Source: an uncultured Sphingomonadaceae bacterium
Lineage (GTDB): Bacteria > Pseudomonadota > Alphaproteobacteria > Sphingomonadales > Sphingomonadaceae
Length of the DNA: 14,989 nt
Assembly (NCBI GenBank): GCA_946480515.1
Contig: CAMLKX010000018.1
Span: 1 to 14,989, forward strand
Reading direction: 5' to 3'
The position numbers and the translations under genes were made by a program. Within the stretch, counting starts at the first letter, position 1, and the number at the start of each line of letters is the position of its first letter. Below the pieces are notes generated by a model that worked only from the letters and a program-made list of their open reading frames with translations, had not been told where the DNA came from and did not search any database. Positions 1 through 11,059 of the stretch are shown one piece after another.

Positions 1-1
1 G

Positions 2-169
2 CTCGGCGATCAGCGCGAGCGTGGCCGGGTCGCCGTACATCACGACATCGTCCGTTGCGCCCTCGCTGGTGAAGAACCCGGCAGCGGCGACATCGAGCCG
101 GTGTGGGGCGGCGGCTATGTCCTGCGGGACAGTGAACAGGCCGAAACTCCGCAGACGGCGGTCGCCTGA
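2..169 (+). CDS. Winged-helix (OmpR/CtrA-like) regulator, C-terminal fragment
   Basis: The gene enters from the left edge, so only about 55 C-terminal residues are visible, ending at TGA 167-169. Segments RGRVAVHHDIVRCAL and IEPVWGGGYVLRD resemble the start and the final beta-hairpin wing of the OmpR/PhoB/CtrA winged-helix DNA-binding domain. In that family roughly 25-30 residues, including the DNA recognition helix (a VDVHIxRLRxKL-like segment), separate these two blocks; here only about 7 residues (EEPGSGD) do. The frame is open, so this looks like an in-frame loss of about 20 residues, or a divergent short variant. The stop lies 4 bases from the convergent stop of bpt, with no clear terminator between. 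Family assignment is from short motifs only. I cannot tell whether a receiver domain lies upstream. Confidence 0.5.
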   Translation, partial: LGDQRERGRVAVHHDIVRCALAGEEPGSGDIEPVWGGGYVLRDSEQAETPQTAVA

Positions 170-173
170 CCGT

Positions 174-980
174 TTAGGACTGTCCGACGAAGATCCGGTG
201 CCGCTCGCTGAAACGCGGCATCTGCATGACTTCGGGAACTGACTGAGGTGCGTCGAACGGCTGCCAGCCGTCGCGGCCTAGCCGCTCCATCGGCCGAAAG
301 CTCGCCTTGTACGCCATCCGTTCGGACCCATTCACCCAATATCCCAGATAGACATAGGGCAGACCGGCGCGCGCGGCGCGCACGATGTGATCAAGGATGA
401 TGAACGTGCCGAGCGACTTGCGCGCCTTCGGACCCACATCATAGAAGCTGTAGATCATCGACAACCCGTCACTCTGCTGATCGCTGAGGCAGGCCCCGAC
501 CAGCTTCCCCGGCCGTCCGCCCACGCTAGGCTCGCGATATTCGACGACATAGGTCCTGACCGGTGTCTGCTCGACCATGTCGCCGAAGTCGCTGTCGTCC
601 ATCTCCGCCATGCCGCCGCCGGGATGCCGCTCCGCGAGATAGCGCCGGAGAAGCTGATACTGCTCTTCGGTCGTCCAGGGCTTGCACGCCGTAACCTCAA
701 GATCGGAGTGCCGCCGCATGAGCCGGCGCTGGGTGGCATTCGGCATGAACTGATCCGCCACCACGCGAACGGAGACGCACGCCCAGCAGTCGATGCAGCT
801 CGGGCGATAGGCCACCGATTGGCTACGCCGGAACCCAATCCGGCCGAGAGCCTCGTTCAATTCCGTCGCATGAGCGCCGGTAAGCTCGGTGAAGACTTTC
901 CGCTCAACCTTGCCGGGAAGGTAGGGGCACGGCGACGGGCTGGTCACAAAGAATTTCGGAAAGCGGAATGGTGCGCTCAC
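174..980 (-). CDS. bpt: Aspartate/glutamate leucyltransferase (Bpt)
   Basis: This enzyme transfers Leu (or Phe) from aminoacyl-tRNA to proteins with N-terminal Asp or Glu, marking them for ClpS/ClpAP degradation in the cytosol (bacterial N-end rule). The product is 268 residues, a normal length for the family. The N-terminal ATE/Bpt domain shows [14 protein letters not shown] with Cys18, and a [16 protein letters not shown] block (Cys62, Cys65, Cys68). The C-terminal GNAT-like domain contains [20 protein letters not shown] (about 211-230), the characteristic C-terminal signature. The start is GTG at 978-980: it gives the expected N-terminus ([15 protein letters not shown]), and no ATG lies nearby. 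An AGGA-like site sits a little upstream. It follows ilvA on the same strand after a candidate terminator, so it is probably transcribed separately. The Cys cluster resembles the Fe-S-binding region reported for eukaryotic Ate1; whether this protein binds a cluster is inference. Confidence 0.93.
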   Translation of the reverse strand: MSAPFRFPKFFVTSPSPCPYLPGKVERKVFTELTGAHATELNEALGRIGFRRSQSVAYRPSCIDCWACVSVRVVADQFMPNATQRRLMRRHSDLEVTACKPWTTEEQYQLLRRYLAERHPGGGMAEMDDSDFGDMVEQTPVRTYVVEYREPSVGGRPGKLVGACLSDQQSDGLSMIYSFYDVGPKARKSLGTFIILDHIVRAARAGLPYVYLGYWVNGSERMAYKASFRPMERLGRDGWQPFDAPQSVPEVMQMPRFSERHRIFVGQS

Positions 981-1036
981 CCTCGGGCGTCCTCAAGAAC
1001 GTTACGGAAACCCTTATGCTATTCGTAAACGAACTT

Positions 1037-1064
1037 GAAAAGGTCCGGCTCCCGCGTCGCCGGA
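1037..1064 (-). terminator. Possible Rho-independent terminator after ilvA
   Basis: On the minus strand a TCCGGC / GCCGGA stem (plus positions 1059-1064 and 1044-1049) with a 9-base loop is followed by CC and TTTT. It lies about 45 bases past the ilvA stop and ahead of bpt. The stem is only 6 bp and the T-run is short, so this is tentative. Confidence 0.4.
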
Positions 1065-1109
1065 GCTCTCCGCCGAAATTGTCCCGTCACGGGAAACATG
1101 GCGGACCTG

Positions 1110-2280
1110 CTAGTCGATGGCTGATCGTTCGACCCGAAACTCAGCGTTCTCGAGTTGCCGGATCAGCAGGTCGATCGACTGGGCATCGCGCGCTTCGCAT
1201 TCAATCTCGATCAACGTGTCCTTGGCCGGAAGATGCGAGAAAATCCGGTGGTGATGAATTTCCACGATGTTGACATTGGCTTGCTGGAACAAGCCGCTGA
1301 TCGTGGCGAGCGTTCCCGGCCGGTCGGGAGCCTCGATCGTCATCCGCGCCATCCGCCCGCTCCGCACCAGGTCGCGCACCAGCACATTGGCGAGCAGCCG
1401 CGTGTCGATATTGCCGCCGCACAGCACGACTCCGACCCGCTCCCCCTGAAATCGTTGCGGATGGGCCAGCAACGCAGCAAGGCCGGCCGCCCCTGCTCCT
1501 TCGACGACCGTCTTCTCAATCCCGATCAGCAGCGCCACGGCTCGCTCGATATGCTCCTCGCCGACCAGGACGATGTCATCGACCAGCGAGGTCAGGATCG
1601 ATGCGGTGAATTCGCTCGCCGCCTTGACCGCAATGCCTTCGGCCAGCGTATCGCCCCCGATCGGCAGGTTGCCCCCGTACAGCCGATTGCGCATTGACGG
1701 ATAAAGCTCCGCCTGCACTCCGATCAGAGCGATCTCGGGCTTGAGCGCGCGGGCGGCGGTGCCCATTCCGGACATCAGACCGCCGCCGCCAATCGGAACG
1801 ATCAGCGTACCGATCTGCGGAACCTCCTCGAGCATCTCGAGCGCGACGGTGCCCTGGCCTGCGATCACTGCGGGGTCGGAAAAAGGGTGAACGAACGTCA
1901 GCCCCTGCTCGTCTTCGAGCTGATGCGCATGGGTCGAGGCCTCGTCGAAGCTCCGGCCGAACAGCACGACCTTGGCGCCCCAATCCTCCGTTTGCGTGAC
2001 CTTGATGGTCGGAGTGGACGTCGGCATGACGATCGTCACCGGGACATCCAGGCGCCGCGCATGATAGGCGAGGCCCTGGGCATGGTTGCCGGCCGACGAG
2101 GCGATGACCCCACTCCTTGTACGCAGCGGTCATCTGCAAATTTTCGAACTTGAGCCAGACCTCTGCACCCGTGAGGTTGCTCAAGGTCTGGCTCTTGAAC
2201 GTCGGCGTATGTTCCACCGCCCCCGCGATCCGGATTGCGGCGTTGCGGATGTCTTCGATCGTCGGCGGCTGACACTGCAT
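1110..2280 (-). pseudogene. ilvA: Threonine ammonia-lyase, disrupted by internal deletion and frameshift
   Basis: The intact enzyme deaminates threonine to 2-oxobutyrate, the first step of isoleucine synthesis, using PLP. The N-terminal part runs in one frame from ATG 2278-2280 (MQCQPPTIEDIRNAAIRIAG) to the PLP-lysine segment KFENLQMTAAYKE (Lys55, about 2113). The rest continues in another frame from about 2114: SGVIASSAGNHAQGLAYHAR, then the glycine-rich PLP phosphate loop PIGGGGLMSGMG, and a C-terminal ACT-like domain (MTIEAPDRPGTLATISGLF) to TAG at 1110-1112. Family members normally have about 17 residues (RGALNKLL...) between AYKE and GVIA; these are missing, and the span of 1171 bases is 1 more than a multiple of 3. 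A loss of about 50 bases explains both facts. The catalytic Lys remains, but the adjoining RGA loop is gone and the product would be truncated after a nonsense tail. The gene sits 70 bases after the redoxin gene on the same strand. Could be real decay or an assembly error. Confidence 0.88.
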
Positions 2281-2299
2281 GCTGCCGCGTAGCCGTTCG

Positions 2300-2328
2300 A
2301 GCGGGGGCAAACAATGCCAACCCCCGCT
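2300..2328 (-). promoter_or_regulatory. Inverted repeat in the ilvA leader
   Basis: On the minus strand AGCGGGGG and CCCCCGCT form a perfect 8-bp stem around a 13-base loop, in the 70-base gap between the redoxin stop (2351) and the ilvA ATG (2280). There is no T-run after it, so it is not a standard intrinsic terminator. It could stabilise the 3' end of the upstream message or affect ilvA translation; function unknown. Confidence 0.4.
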
Positions 2329-2350
2329 GTGGCAATGCTCCGATTAAACG

Positions 2351-2953
2351 TCAGCTCTGATATTTGACCGAGCAGCCATATGGCCTGCTGGTCTGAACTG
2401 CGACCTTTCGCCCCGCCTTCAGGTCGGCGAGCGCCGCAAGCACATGGTTGCGGGCCGTCGCAATATCCGCCTTGTTCGCCGTTGGCTTGTCGTCGATGCC
2501 TCCAGCGTAAACCAGCGTGCCGGACTTATCGATCACGAACATGTGCGGCGTGGTCTTGGCGTCGTAGAGCTTCCCGACCGTTCCTGAGGGATCGAGCAGA
2601 TAGGATGTTGCGTCTGACTTTTCCTTGCTCACCAGCGATTTGGCCGCAGCCGCGTTGACATTGCCCTGCTTGCCCGGTGCCGAGGAATTGATGGTCAGCC
2701 ACACGATGCCGTCTCGCTTCGCGGCAGCCTGAGCCTTCTGCATGTTGCCGCTGTCATAATGTTTGCGGACAAACGGGCACTCCGGATTATTCCACTCCAG
2801 AACGACGATCTTGCCCTTCTGATCGGACAGTTTGACCGTCCCCCCATTCTGGTCGGTCAGCGAAAAGCCGGGCGCTGGGGCGCCGACCTGAACCGCGAAT
2901 GCTGGAGCGGCGATCACGGTAATGGCAGTCAGGCCAATCAATCCATGCTTCAT
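2351..2953 (-). CDS. Secreted redoxin / thioredoxin-family protein
   Basis: A 200-residue protein with a Sec signal peptide (MKHGLIGLTAITVIAAPAFA, likely cleavage after residue 20) and an AhpC/TSA-redoxin fold. VQVGAPAPGFSLTDQNGGTVKLSD is the typical redoxin start. EWNNPECPFVRKHY carries Cys59 at the active-site position, without a second CxxC cysteine. TTPHMFVIDKSGTLVYAGGIDD holds the cis-Pro segment. A second cysteine, Cys194, lies near the C-terminus. It probably acts in the periplasm as a thiol peroxidase or thiol-exchange protein; the substrate is unknown. A strong ribosome site AAAGGAG lies 6 bases before ATG 2951-2953 and close to the stop of the upstream dsbD (12-base gap). Co-transcription suggests that DsbD keeps this redoxin reduced (inference). 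Confidence 0.8.
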   Translation of the reverse strand: MKHGLIGLTAITVIAAPAFAVQVGAPAPGFSLTDQNGGTVKLSDQKGKIVVLEWNNPECPFVRKHYDSGNMQKAQAAAKRDGIVWLTINSSAPGKQGNVNAAAAKSLVSKEKSDATSYLLDPSGTVGKLYDAKTTPHMFVIDKSGTLVYAGGIDDKPTANKADIATARNHVLAALADLKAGRKVAVQTSRPYGCSVKYQS

Positions 2954-2965
2954 CTCGGTCTCCTT

Positions 2966-5056
2966 TCAGGTCGTCAAAGAAGTGAGCGTTCCTGCGGTTA
3001 GAAGCTGGGGCAGTACCTCCGGCGGCTGGCCCGGTCGGTAGAACAGGTAGAGCGGAACCCCCGACCTGCCATGCCGTTCAAGGAACCGGCCAATCGCCGC
3101 ATCGCCATTGGTCCAGTCGCCAACCAGCACCGCGACACCTGCGGCCTCGAACGATTTCGCTACCTCCGCGCGGTCGATCGCGGTCTTCTCATTGACCTTG
3201 CAGGTGAGGCACCAATCCGCGGTAAAATAGACGAACACCGGTTTGCCCTCGGAGCGGAGCGCCGCCAGTCTCGCTTCGCTGAAGGGCTCGGCAGTAAGAA
3301 CCCCATCCGCTTCCCGAGGCGAGGCCGCTGCGCGGTCATTGGCGGGGAGCAGCACGAGCGCGGCAAGCGATGCGAGAAGGACTGGTGCTAGCGGCAGCCA
3401 GGCGCGTTCCCTCCCCTGGCGGCGGCCCACTCCCCAAAGCCCAAGGCCAAGCAACAGAGCCCCGGCAAGACCGATCGCCATACCGTTCACGCCCGACTGG
3501 CGGCCCAGAATCCAGGCGAGCGCGAGCGCCGTCACGAACATCGGCAGCGACAGGACATGGCGAAGCTTGGTCATCCATGTGCCCGGCCTGGGAAGCTTGC
3601 GCCGGAGCGCCGGAACAAAGCCGAGCAACAGGAAGGGCAAAGCAAGCCCCAAGCCAAGCCCGCCAAACACGGCAAGCGCTGCGACCGTGGGCAGCACCAG
3701 AGCCGCACCCATCGCGGCGCCCATAAACGGTCCGGTACAGGGTGTTGCGACGAACGCCGCCAGAGCGCCGGTCCAGAATGCCCCCGTCGCGCCGCTAAGT
3801 TGGGCTGGTCGGCTGGCGAAGCTCAGCTGGGGCAGCTCGAACAAGCCGGCGAGGTTGAGTGCAATCGCGGTGACCAGCAACAGCAGGACCAGGATCACCC
3901 GCGGGTCCTGAAGCTGAAAGGCCCAGCCCGCAGCAACCCCGGCGGCGCGCAGGGCAAGAAGCGCACTGCCTAGTGCCAGGCAGATCAGCACTGCACCGGC
4001 CGCATAAGCAAGTGCTTCCCGGCGAGCCTCCCGCTCATCGCCGCCGATCTTGGCCAGGCTCAGCGCCTTGAGGCTGAGGATCGGAAACACGCAGGGCATG
4101 ACGTTGAGCAGCAGGCCGCCGACAATCGCTCCCAGCAGCGCCGCCAGGATTCTGATCGCGTGGCCTTGGCTCTCCGGTTCGGCCACGATCGGATCGCCCG
4201 CTGGCGGAACTGGCCCGGGAATCCCGGACAGGGTCAGTCCATTTCCTTCGCCGATCCTGAGGACTCCCTCGACGCGCGGAGGAGGCTGAGATCCGGCCTT
4301 GGTCTCGACGATGAGCATGTCCCCGTTGCGGCTCACCTGCTGGGGCGCGGCATAATCGAGCGCGCCGTCAGTCAGTGGGAAGAAATAGGGATCTTCCACG
4401 TCGACATCCGCAGGCATCGGGATGGCCATGCGCCAGCGATCGGCTTCTTGCTCGAAGCTGGCGGCTGCCCCAAGAGGCTTCGGCAGCGCCTGCCGATACC
4501 GGTCGAAGTCAGCGCGAAGCGTCTGCGCTTGGCCCGGTCTGCCAACCTTCAAGGTGATCGCGAGGTTACGCGTCTGCGGGACGCAGATTTCTTCGGTGCA
4601 GGCGAGAAAATCGAACCTCCCCCGCACCGGCAACGCGGTTCCGGACGCCAGCCGCGCAGGCAGCCTCAAGTCCACGAGCAGCGCGTAAGGCCGCTCATAA
4701 ACATAATTCATCAGCCCGCCGATGAGCAGCGTCGAAGGAACCGGATATTGGATCGGGCCGGCCGTCACTCCAGCCGGGAGTTTCCAGGCAATCGTGGCTT
4801 CTGTTCCGGCATCGCCCGGATTTTTCCAATAGCCGTGCCAGCCCTTCGCCGGGGTCATGACCAACGCGATAGTTAGGTTCTTCCCGGCTTGCGGAGTGTC
4901 GCTCTCGGCGATCACTTCGACCTGCACCACTTCGCCCAAAGATTGGGCCGATGCGCGCTGCGGCTGGCTCACGAACGCGAGGAGCAGCAAGACCAGCGTG
5001 ATACGCGGCAAGGCGAACGGCGAGAGCATTGCGAGCGGCTCTATATCACCGTTCAC
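2966..5056 (-). CDS. dsbD: DsbD/ScsB-type protein-disulfide reductase
   Basis: This inner-membrane protein carries electrons from cytoplasmic thioredoxin to periplasmic thiol proteins. From GTG 5054-5056 it is 696 residues. A signal peptide (LPRITLVLLLLAFVSQPQRASAQ) precedes an N-terminal periplasmic DsbD/ScsB-like domain with the pair CTEEIC (Cys153, Cys158). A multi-pass CcdA/DsbD core (about 300-570) holds the two conserved membrane cysteines, NVMPCVFPILS (Cys322) and VATPCTGPFMG (Cys440). A C-terminal periplasmic thioredoxin domain contains WCLTCK (Cys616, Cys619). All six redox cysteines are present, so it looks functional. An internal ATG at 5027-5029 (MLSPFALPRI) would place the signal peptide at the extreme N-terminus and may be the real start; neither start has a clear ribosome site. 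It begins 18 bases after the metH stop (about 45 with the ATG start) and precedes the redoxin by 12 bases, indicating one operon. Confidence 0.9.
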   Translation of the reverse strand: MNGDIEPLAMLSPFALPRITLVLLLLAFVSQPQRASAQSLGEVVQVEVIAESDTPQAGKNLTIALVMTPAKGWHGYWKNPGDAGTEATIAWKLPAGVTAGPIQYPVPSTLLIGGLMNYVYERPYALLVDLRLPARLASGTALPVRGRFDFLACTEEICVPQTRNLAITLKVGRPGQAQTLRADFDRYRQALPKPLGAAASFEQEADRWRMAIPMPADVDVEDPYFFPLTDGALDYAAPQQVSRNGDMLIVETKAGSQPPPRVEGVLRIGEGNGLTLSGIPGPVPPAGDPIVAEPESQGHAIRILAALLGAIVGGLLLNVMPCVFPILSLKALSLAKIGGDEREARREALAYAAGAVLICLALGSALLALRAAGVAAGWAFQLQDPRVILVLLLLVTAIALNLAGLFELPQLSFASRPAQLSGATGAFWTGALAAFVATPCTGPFMGAAMGAALVLPTVAALAVFGGLGLGLALPFLLLGFVPALRRKLPRPGTWMTKLRHVLSLPMFVTALALAWILGRQSGVNGMAIGLAGALLLGLGLWGVGRRQGRERAWLPLAPVLLASLAALVLLPANDRAAASPREADGVLTAEPFSEARLAALRSEGKPVFVYFTADWCLTCKVNEKTAIDRAEVAKSFEAAGVAVLVGDWTNGDAAIGRFLERHGRSGVPLYLFYRPGQPPEVLPQLLTAGTLTSLTT

Positions 5057-5074
5057 TGGCCATGCAGAGAATTG

Positions 5075-8676
<3,602 letters not shown>

Positions 8677-8680
<4 letters not shown>

Positions 8681-9567
8681 GACGCACGCAGTCCGAGAAG
8701 GTGGCAGATTGCATAGGAAAGTTCGGCCCGGTTCAATGTGTAGAAATGGAAGTTGCGCACGCCCTCCGCGTAGAGACGTCCGCACAGCTCGGCGGCAATG
8801 GTCGCGGCGATCAGTTGGCGAGCACCCGGATGTGAGTCGAGGCCCTCGAACATCGAGTCCATCCAGGCCGGGATCGTCGCTCCGCATTGGGCGGCGAACT
8901 TGCGCGCCTGGACAACGTTCGACACCGGCAGAATACCCGGCACCAGCTCGACATCGATGCCTGCCGCGGCAACCTGGTCACGAAAGCGCAGATATGTCTC
9001 CGGCGCGAAGAAGAATTGGCTCATCGCCCGGTCCGCTCCGGCGTCGACCTTGCGCCTGAGGTTGTCGAGGTCGGCCTGGGCTGAGACCGCTTCGGGATGT
9101 ACCTCGGGATAGGCGGCGACGCTGATTTCGAACGGTGCGATGCGCTTCAGCCCGGCCACAAGCTCGGCTGCATTGCCATAGCCATCCGGGTGAGCGGCAA
9201 AGGCCGTTCCAGCTTCTGGCGAATCGCCGCGAAGCGCGACGATGTGGCGGATCCCCGACTCCCAATAGGAGCGCGCAACGGCATCCACCTCTTCGCGGCT
9301 GGCGTTGACGCAGGTGAGATGTGCAGCCGCGGCAAGGTCGGTTTCCCGGGCGATCCGCTCGACAATTTCATGCGTGCGCTCGCGCGTCGAACCGCCGGCG
9401 CCGTAGGTGACCGACACGAAGCGCGGGTGCAGCGGGGCGAGAGTCTGAACCGTCTGCCACAACGTCTCCCCCATCGCGTCCGTGCGCGGCGGGAAGAATT
9501 CGAAGCTTACGTCAATGTCGCCGCGGGTGTCGGCAAACAAGGGCGAGTGGTGCTGAGGAGCGTTCAT
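8677..9567 (-). CDS. metF: Methylenetetrahydrofolate reductase [NAD(P)H]
   Basis: MetF is a cytosolic FAD enzyme that reduces 5,10-methylene-THF to 5-methyl-THF, the methyl donor for MetH. The 296-residue product has the family length and a TIM-barrel pattern: SFEFFPPRT (21-29, with catalytic Glu23), [15 protein letters not shown], the folate/FAD-binding [11 protein letters not shown] block, [12 protein letters not shown], and [12 protein letters not shown] 9565-9567 overlaps the stop of the upstream ArsR-methyltransferase gene (ATGA), and its own TGA overlaps the ATG of the homocysteine module (ATGA). Regulator, metF and metH are therefore translationally coupled. The gene looks intact. Confidence 0.95.
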
Positions 9568-10532
9568 GCGGCGGCCCGGCCCTGCTCATTCGAGGTCGGT
9601 TTGCAGCCGCGCCAGATCGTCACCGTCAATTCCCCTCCAGCAAGATGTTCAACGACCTCCGCGTCGAGTCCGCCAGCCAAGAGCCAGCCAACCACCGCAT
9701 CATCGGCAAAGCCGAGCCGCACATGGGCGTCGTTCCGGCGCAGCTCCTCGCGCTCATGAGGCGCGAAATCAATCACCAGCAAACGCCCGCCCGGCGCGAG
9801 AATCCGGACAGCCTCGGCAATCGCGGCGGCCGGGGAATGCGCGTAGTGAAGGACCTGATGCAGAAGCACACAGTCGGCCGCATCGTCCGGGATCGGCAAG
9901 GCATAAAGGTCGCCCTGCCGAACTGAAGCCCCGCGAATTCCTGCCGCGTCCAGCTTGGCCCGCGCCAGCCGCAGCATTTCCGACGAACGGTCGATCCCAA
10001 TCGCACTCTCCGCACGGGGACCGAACAGCTCGATCATCCGCCCGGTGCCGGTCCCGATGTCGACGAGGCACCCGAGCGAGCCCGGCCCGATGGCGCGGCC
10101 GATCGCGTCCTCAACCTGGCTCTCGGCCACGTGCAGCGAGCGGATCTGGTCCCATGCCCCGGCCTGCGCCGCGAAATAGCGTTCAGCGGCAGCCGCCCGT
10201 TCCGTCCGAACCGCCGACAGCCGGGCGTGATCGGAACGAAACAGATCGGCGGTTGAGTCATCACCCCAGACGTCGATCATTGCCAGCAAAGGCTCGATCC
10301 GCCCGCTCGCCGAAAGCAGCAGAAAAACCCAGCTGCCCTCTTTCCTGCGTTCGACGATTCCAGCATCGGCGAGCAGCTTGATATGGCGCGAGACCCGAGG
10401 TTGGCTCTGCCCCAGAACCTGCGCCAGTTCCCCGACCGACAGCTCCATCGAGCGGAGCAGCGCGATGATGCGCAGCCGCGTCGGGTCGGCGCAAGCCTGG
10501 AAAAGCTCTGCAAGGGACAGGACGCTGCTCAT
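9564..10532 (-). CDS. ArsR-family regulator fused to a class I SAM methyltransferase domain
   Basis: A 322-residue two-domain protein. Residues about 5-75 form an ArsR/SmtB winged helix (ACADPTRLRIIALL, helix-turn-helix SVGELAQVLGQSQPRVSRHI, wing EGSWVFLLL). The metal-site motif ELCVC of arsenic and cadmium sensors is absent. Residues about 115-310 form a SAM-binding Rossmann domain: motif I CLVDIGTGTGR (155-165), acidic residue GIDRS (179-183), and a methyltransferase-11-like LRLARAKLDAAGIRG stretch. It starts at ATG 10530-10532 and is the first gene of the metF-metH unit, overlapping metF by 4 bases. A perfect palindrome sits between its promoter boxes, so autorepression is likely. The role is probably methionine/SAM-cycle control, with SAM or SAH read by the C-terminal domain (inference). 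Whether it also methylates a substrate is unknown. Confidence 0.85.
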   Translation of the reverse strand: MSSVLSLAELFQACADPTRLRIIALLRSMELSVGELAQVLGQSQPRVSRHIKLLADAGIVERRKEGSWVFLLLSASGRIEPLLAMIDVWGDDSTADLFRSDHARLSAVRTERAAAAERYFAAQAGAWDQIRSLHVAESQVEDAIGRAIGPGSLGCLVDIGTGTGRMIELFGPRAESAIGIDRSSEMLRLARAKLDAAGIRGASVRQGDLYALPIPDDAADCVLLHQVLHYAHSPAAAIAEAVRILAPGGRLLVIDFAPHEREELRRNDAHVRLGFADDAVVGWLLAGGLDAEVVEHLAGGELTVTIWRGCKPTSNEQGRAAA

Positions 10533-10542
10533 CGGTGATAAG

Positions 10543-10570
10543 CATATAAAGAAGTCTTTATGTCCGTCAA
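10543..10570 (-). promoter_or_regulatory. Promoter with palindromic operator for the regulator-metF-metH unit
   Basis: On the minus strand TTGACG (plus 10565-10570) and TATATG (plus 10543-10548), 16 bases apart, match sigma-70 boxes. The spacer carries the perfect inverted repeat ATAAAGA-AG-TCTTTAT (plus 10546-10561), 13 bases before the ATG of the ArsR-type gene. A repressor bound there would block RNA polymerase, which suits an ArsR dimer. The palindrome is read directly; the regulator-operator pairing is inferred. Confidence 0.65.
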
Positions 10571-10613
10571 CTTAGAGTAGGACATAGTCGACCCAAATGG
10601 TAGAGAAAAACGA

Positions 10614-10642
10614 TTGCCAAAGATTTGTGACGTCTCTACATC
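10614..10642 (+). promoter_or_regulatory. Weak candidate promoter for the 86-residue lipoprotein
   Basis: TTGCCA and TACATC are 17 bases apart, about 75 bases before the lipoprotein ATG. Each matches the sigma-70 consensus only partly, so this is a guess. A short GGTCCC-TC-GGGACC palindrome (10684-10697) lies downstream, just before the ribosome site. Confidence 0.22.
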
Positions 10643-10718
10643 CTCGCGCTGGCCTGAGCCTTCAGGGCGGCAGGTCGAGCTTTGGTCCCTCGGGACCTTT
10701 GGAAGGAATGGAACGATC

Positions 10719-10979
10719 ATGAAGAAGGTTGCACTGACCGTTGCGGTCCTCGCGCTCGGCCTGGCCGCGTGCGAATCCAAGACCTCGGAGAACGTTGAAG
10801 TCGTCGACAACAACGTCGTCGTCGAGAACGAAGTCGAAGCGGACGTCAACGCCGCTGACGCCGCCAACTCGGCTGACAATGCGCTCGACGCCGCTGGCAA
10901 TGCGGTCGAGAACGCTGCCGACGACGCTGGCAACGCGATCGAGAACGCTGGCAACGCCGTTGAGAACGCGGCCGAGTAA
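10719..10979 (+). CDS. Small Ala/Asn-rich lipoprotein with internal repeats
   Basis: An 86-residue protein starting at ATG 10719, with GGAAGGA at 10701-10707 as a somewhat distant ribosome site. A longer frame from TTG 10614 is unlikely, because the ATG gives a clean lipoprotein signal, MKKVALTVAVLALGLAAC, with lipobox LAAC and acylation at Cys18. Asp/Glu/Val-rich residues (about 19-45) precede an alanine/asparagine-rich helix made of near-repeats of the kind AGNAVENA (NALDAAGNAVENAA, DDAGNAIENAG, NAVENAA). The spacing is close to 7 and 11 residues, as in amphipathic or coiled helices. The repeats are visible in the DNA as well. It is strongly acidic and was probably an envelope-attached protein of unknown function; such proteins are common in sphingomonads. 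It is followed by a strong terminator, so it is monocistronic. It diverges from the metF operon. Confidence 0.8.
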   Translation: MKKVALTVAVLALGLAACESKTSENVEVVDNNVVVENEVEADVNAADAANSADNALDAAGNAVENAADDAGNAIENAGNAVENAAE

Positions 10980-11001
10980 GCCAAGCGCTTCCAAAACAAA
11001 G

Positions 11002-11034
11002 AAGGCCGCTCGGGTGACCGGGCGGCCTTTTTTT
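11002..11034 (+). terminator. Strong Rho-independent terminator
   Basis: GGCCGCTCGG (11004-11013), a GTGA loop and CCGGGCGGCC (11018-11027) form a 10-bp stem with one T-G pair, flanked by AA and followed by seven T. It starts 22 bases after the lipoprotein stop. Confidence 0.92.
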
Positions 11035-11059
11035 GTGACCCGAACTTACGAATTCTTTC

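Noticed and set aside
1082..1094. TCCCG-TCA-CGGGA hairpin after ilvA
   Set aside because: The stem is only 5 bp and no T-run follows; the 1037-1064 hairpin is the better terminator candidate.
8681..8887. N-terminal extension of the metH frame up to 8887
   Set aside because: It overlaps metF extensively; the ATG at 8680 overlaps the metF stop and starts the known MSAAEDFR...VFDGAYGT module.
9564..10532. Arsenic-sensing ArsR or arsenite methyltransferase
   Set aside because: There is no ELCVC metal motif and no ArsM-type cysteine pattern, and the neighbours are methionine genes, not ars genes.
10614..10718. N-terminal extension of the 86-residue lipoprotein from TTG 10614
   Set aside because: It would bury the lipoprotein signal peptide in the middle; the ATG at 10719 with upstream GGAAGGA fits better.
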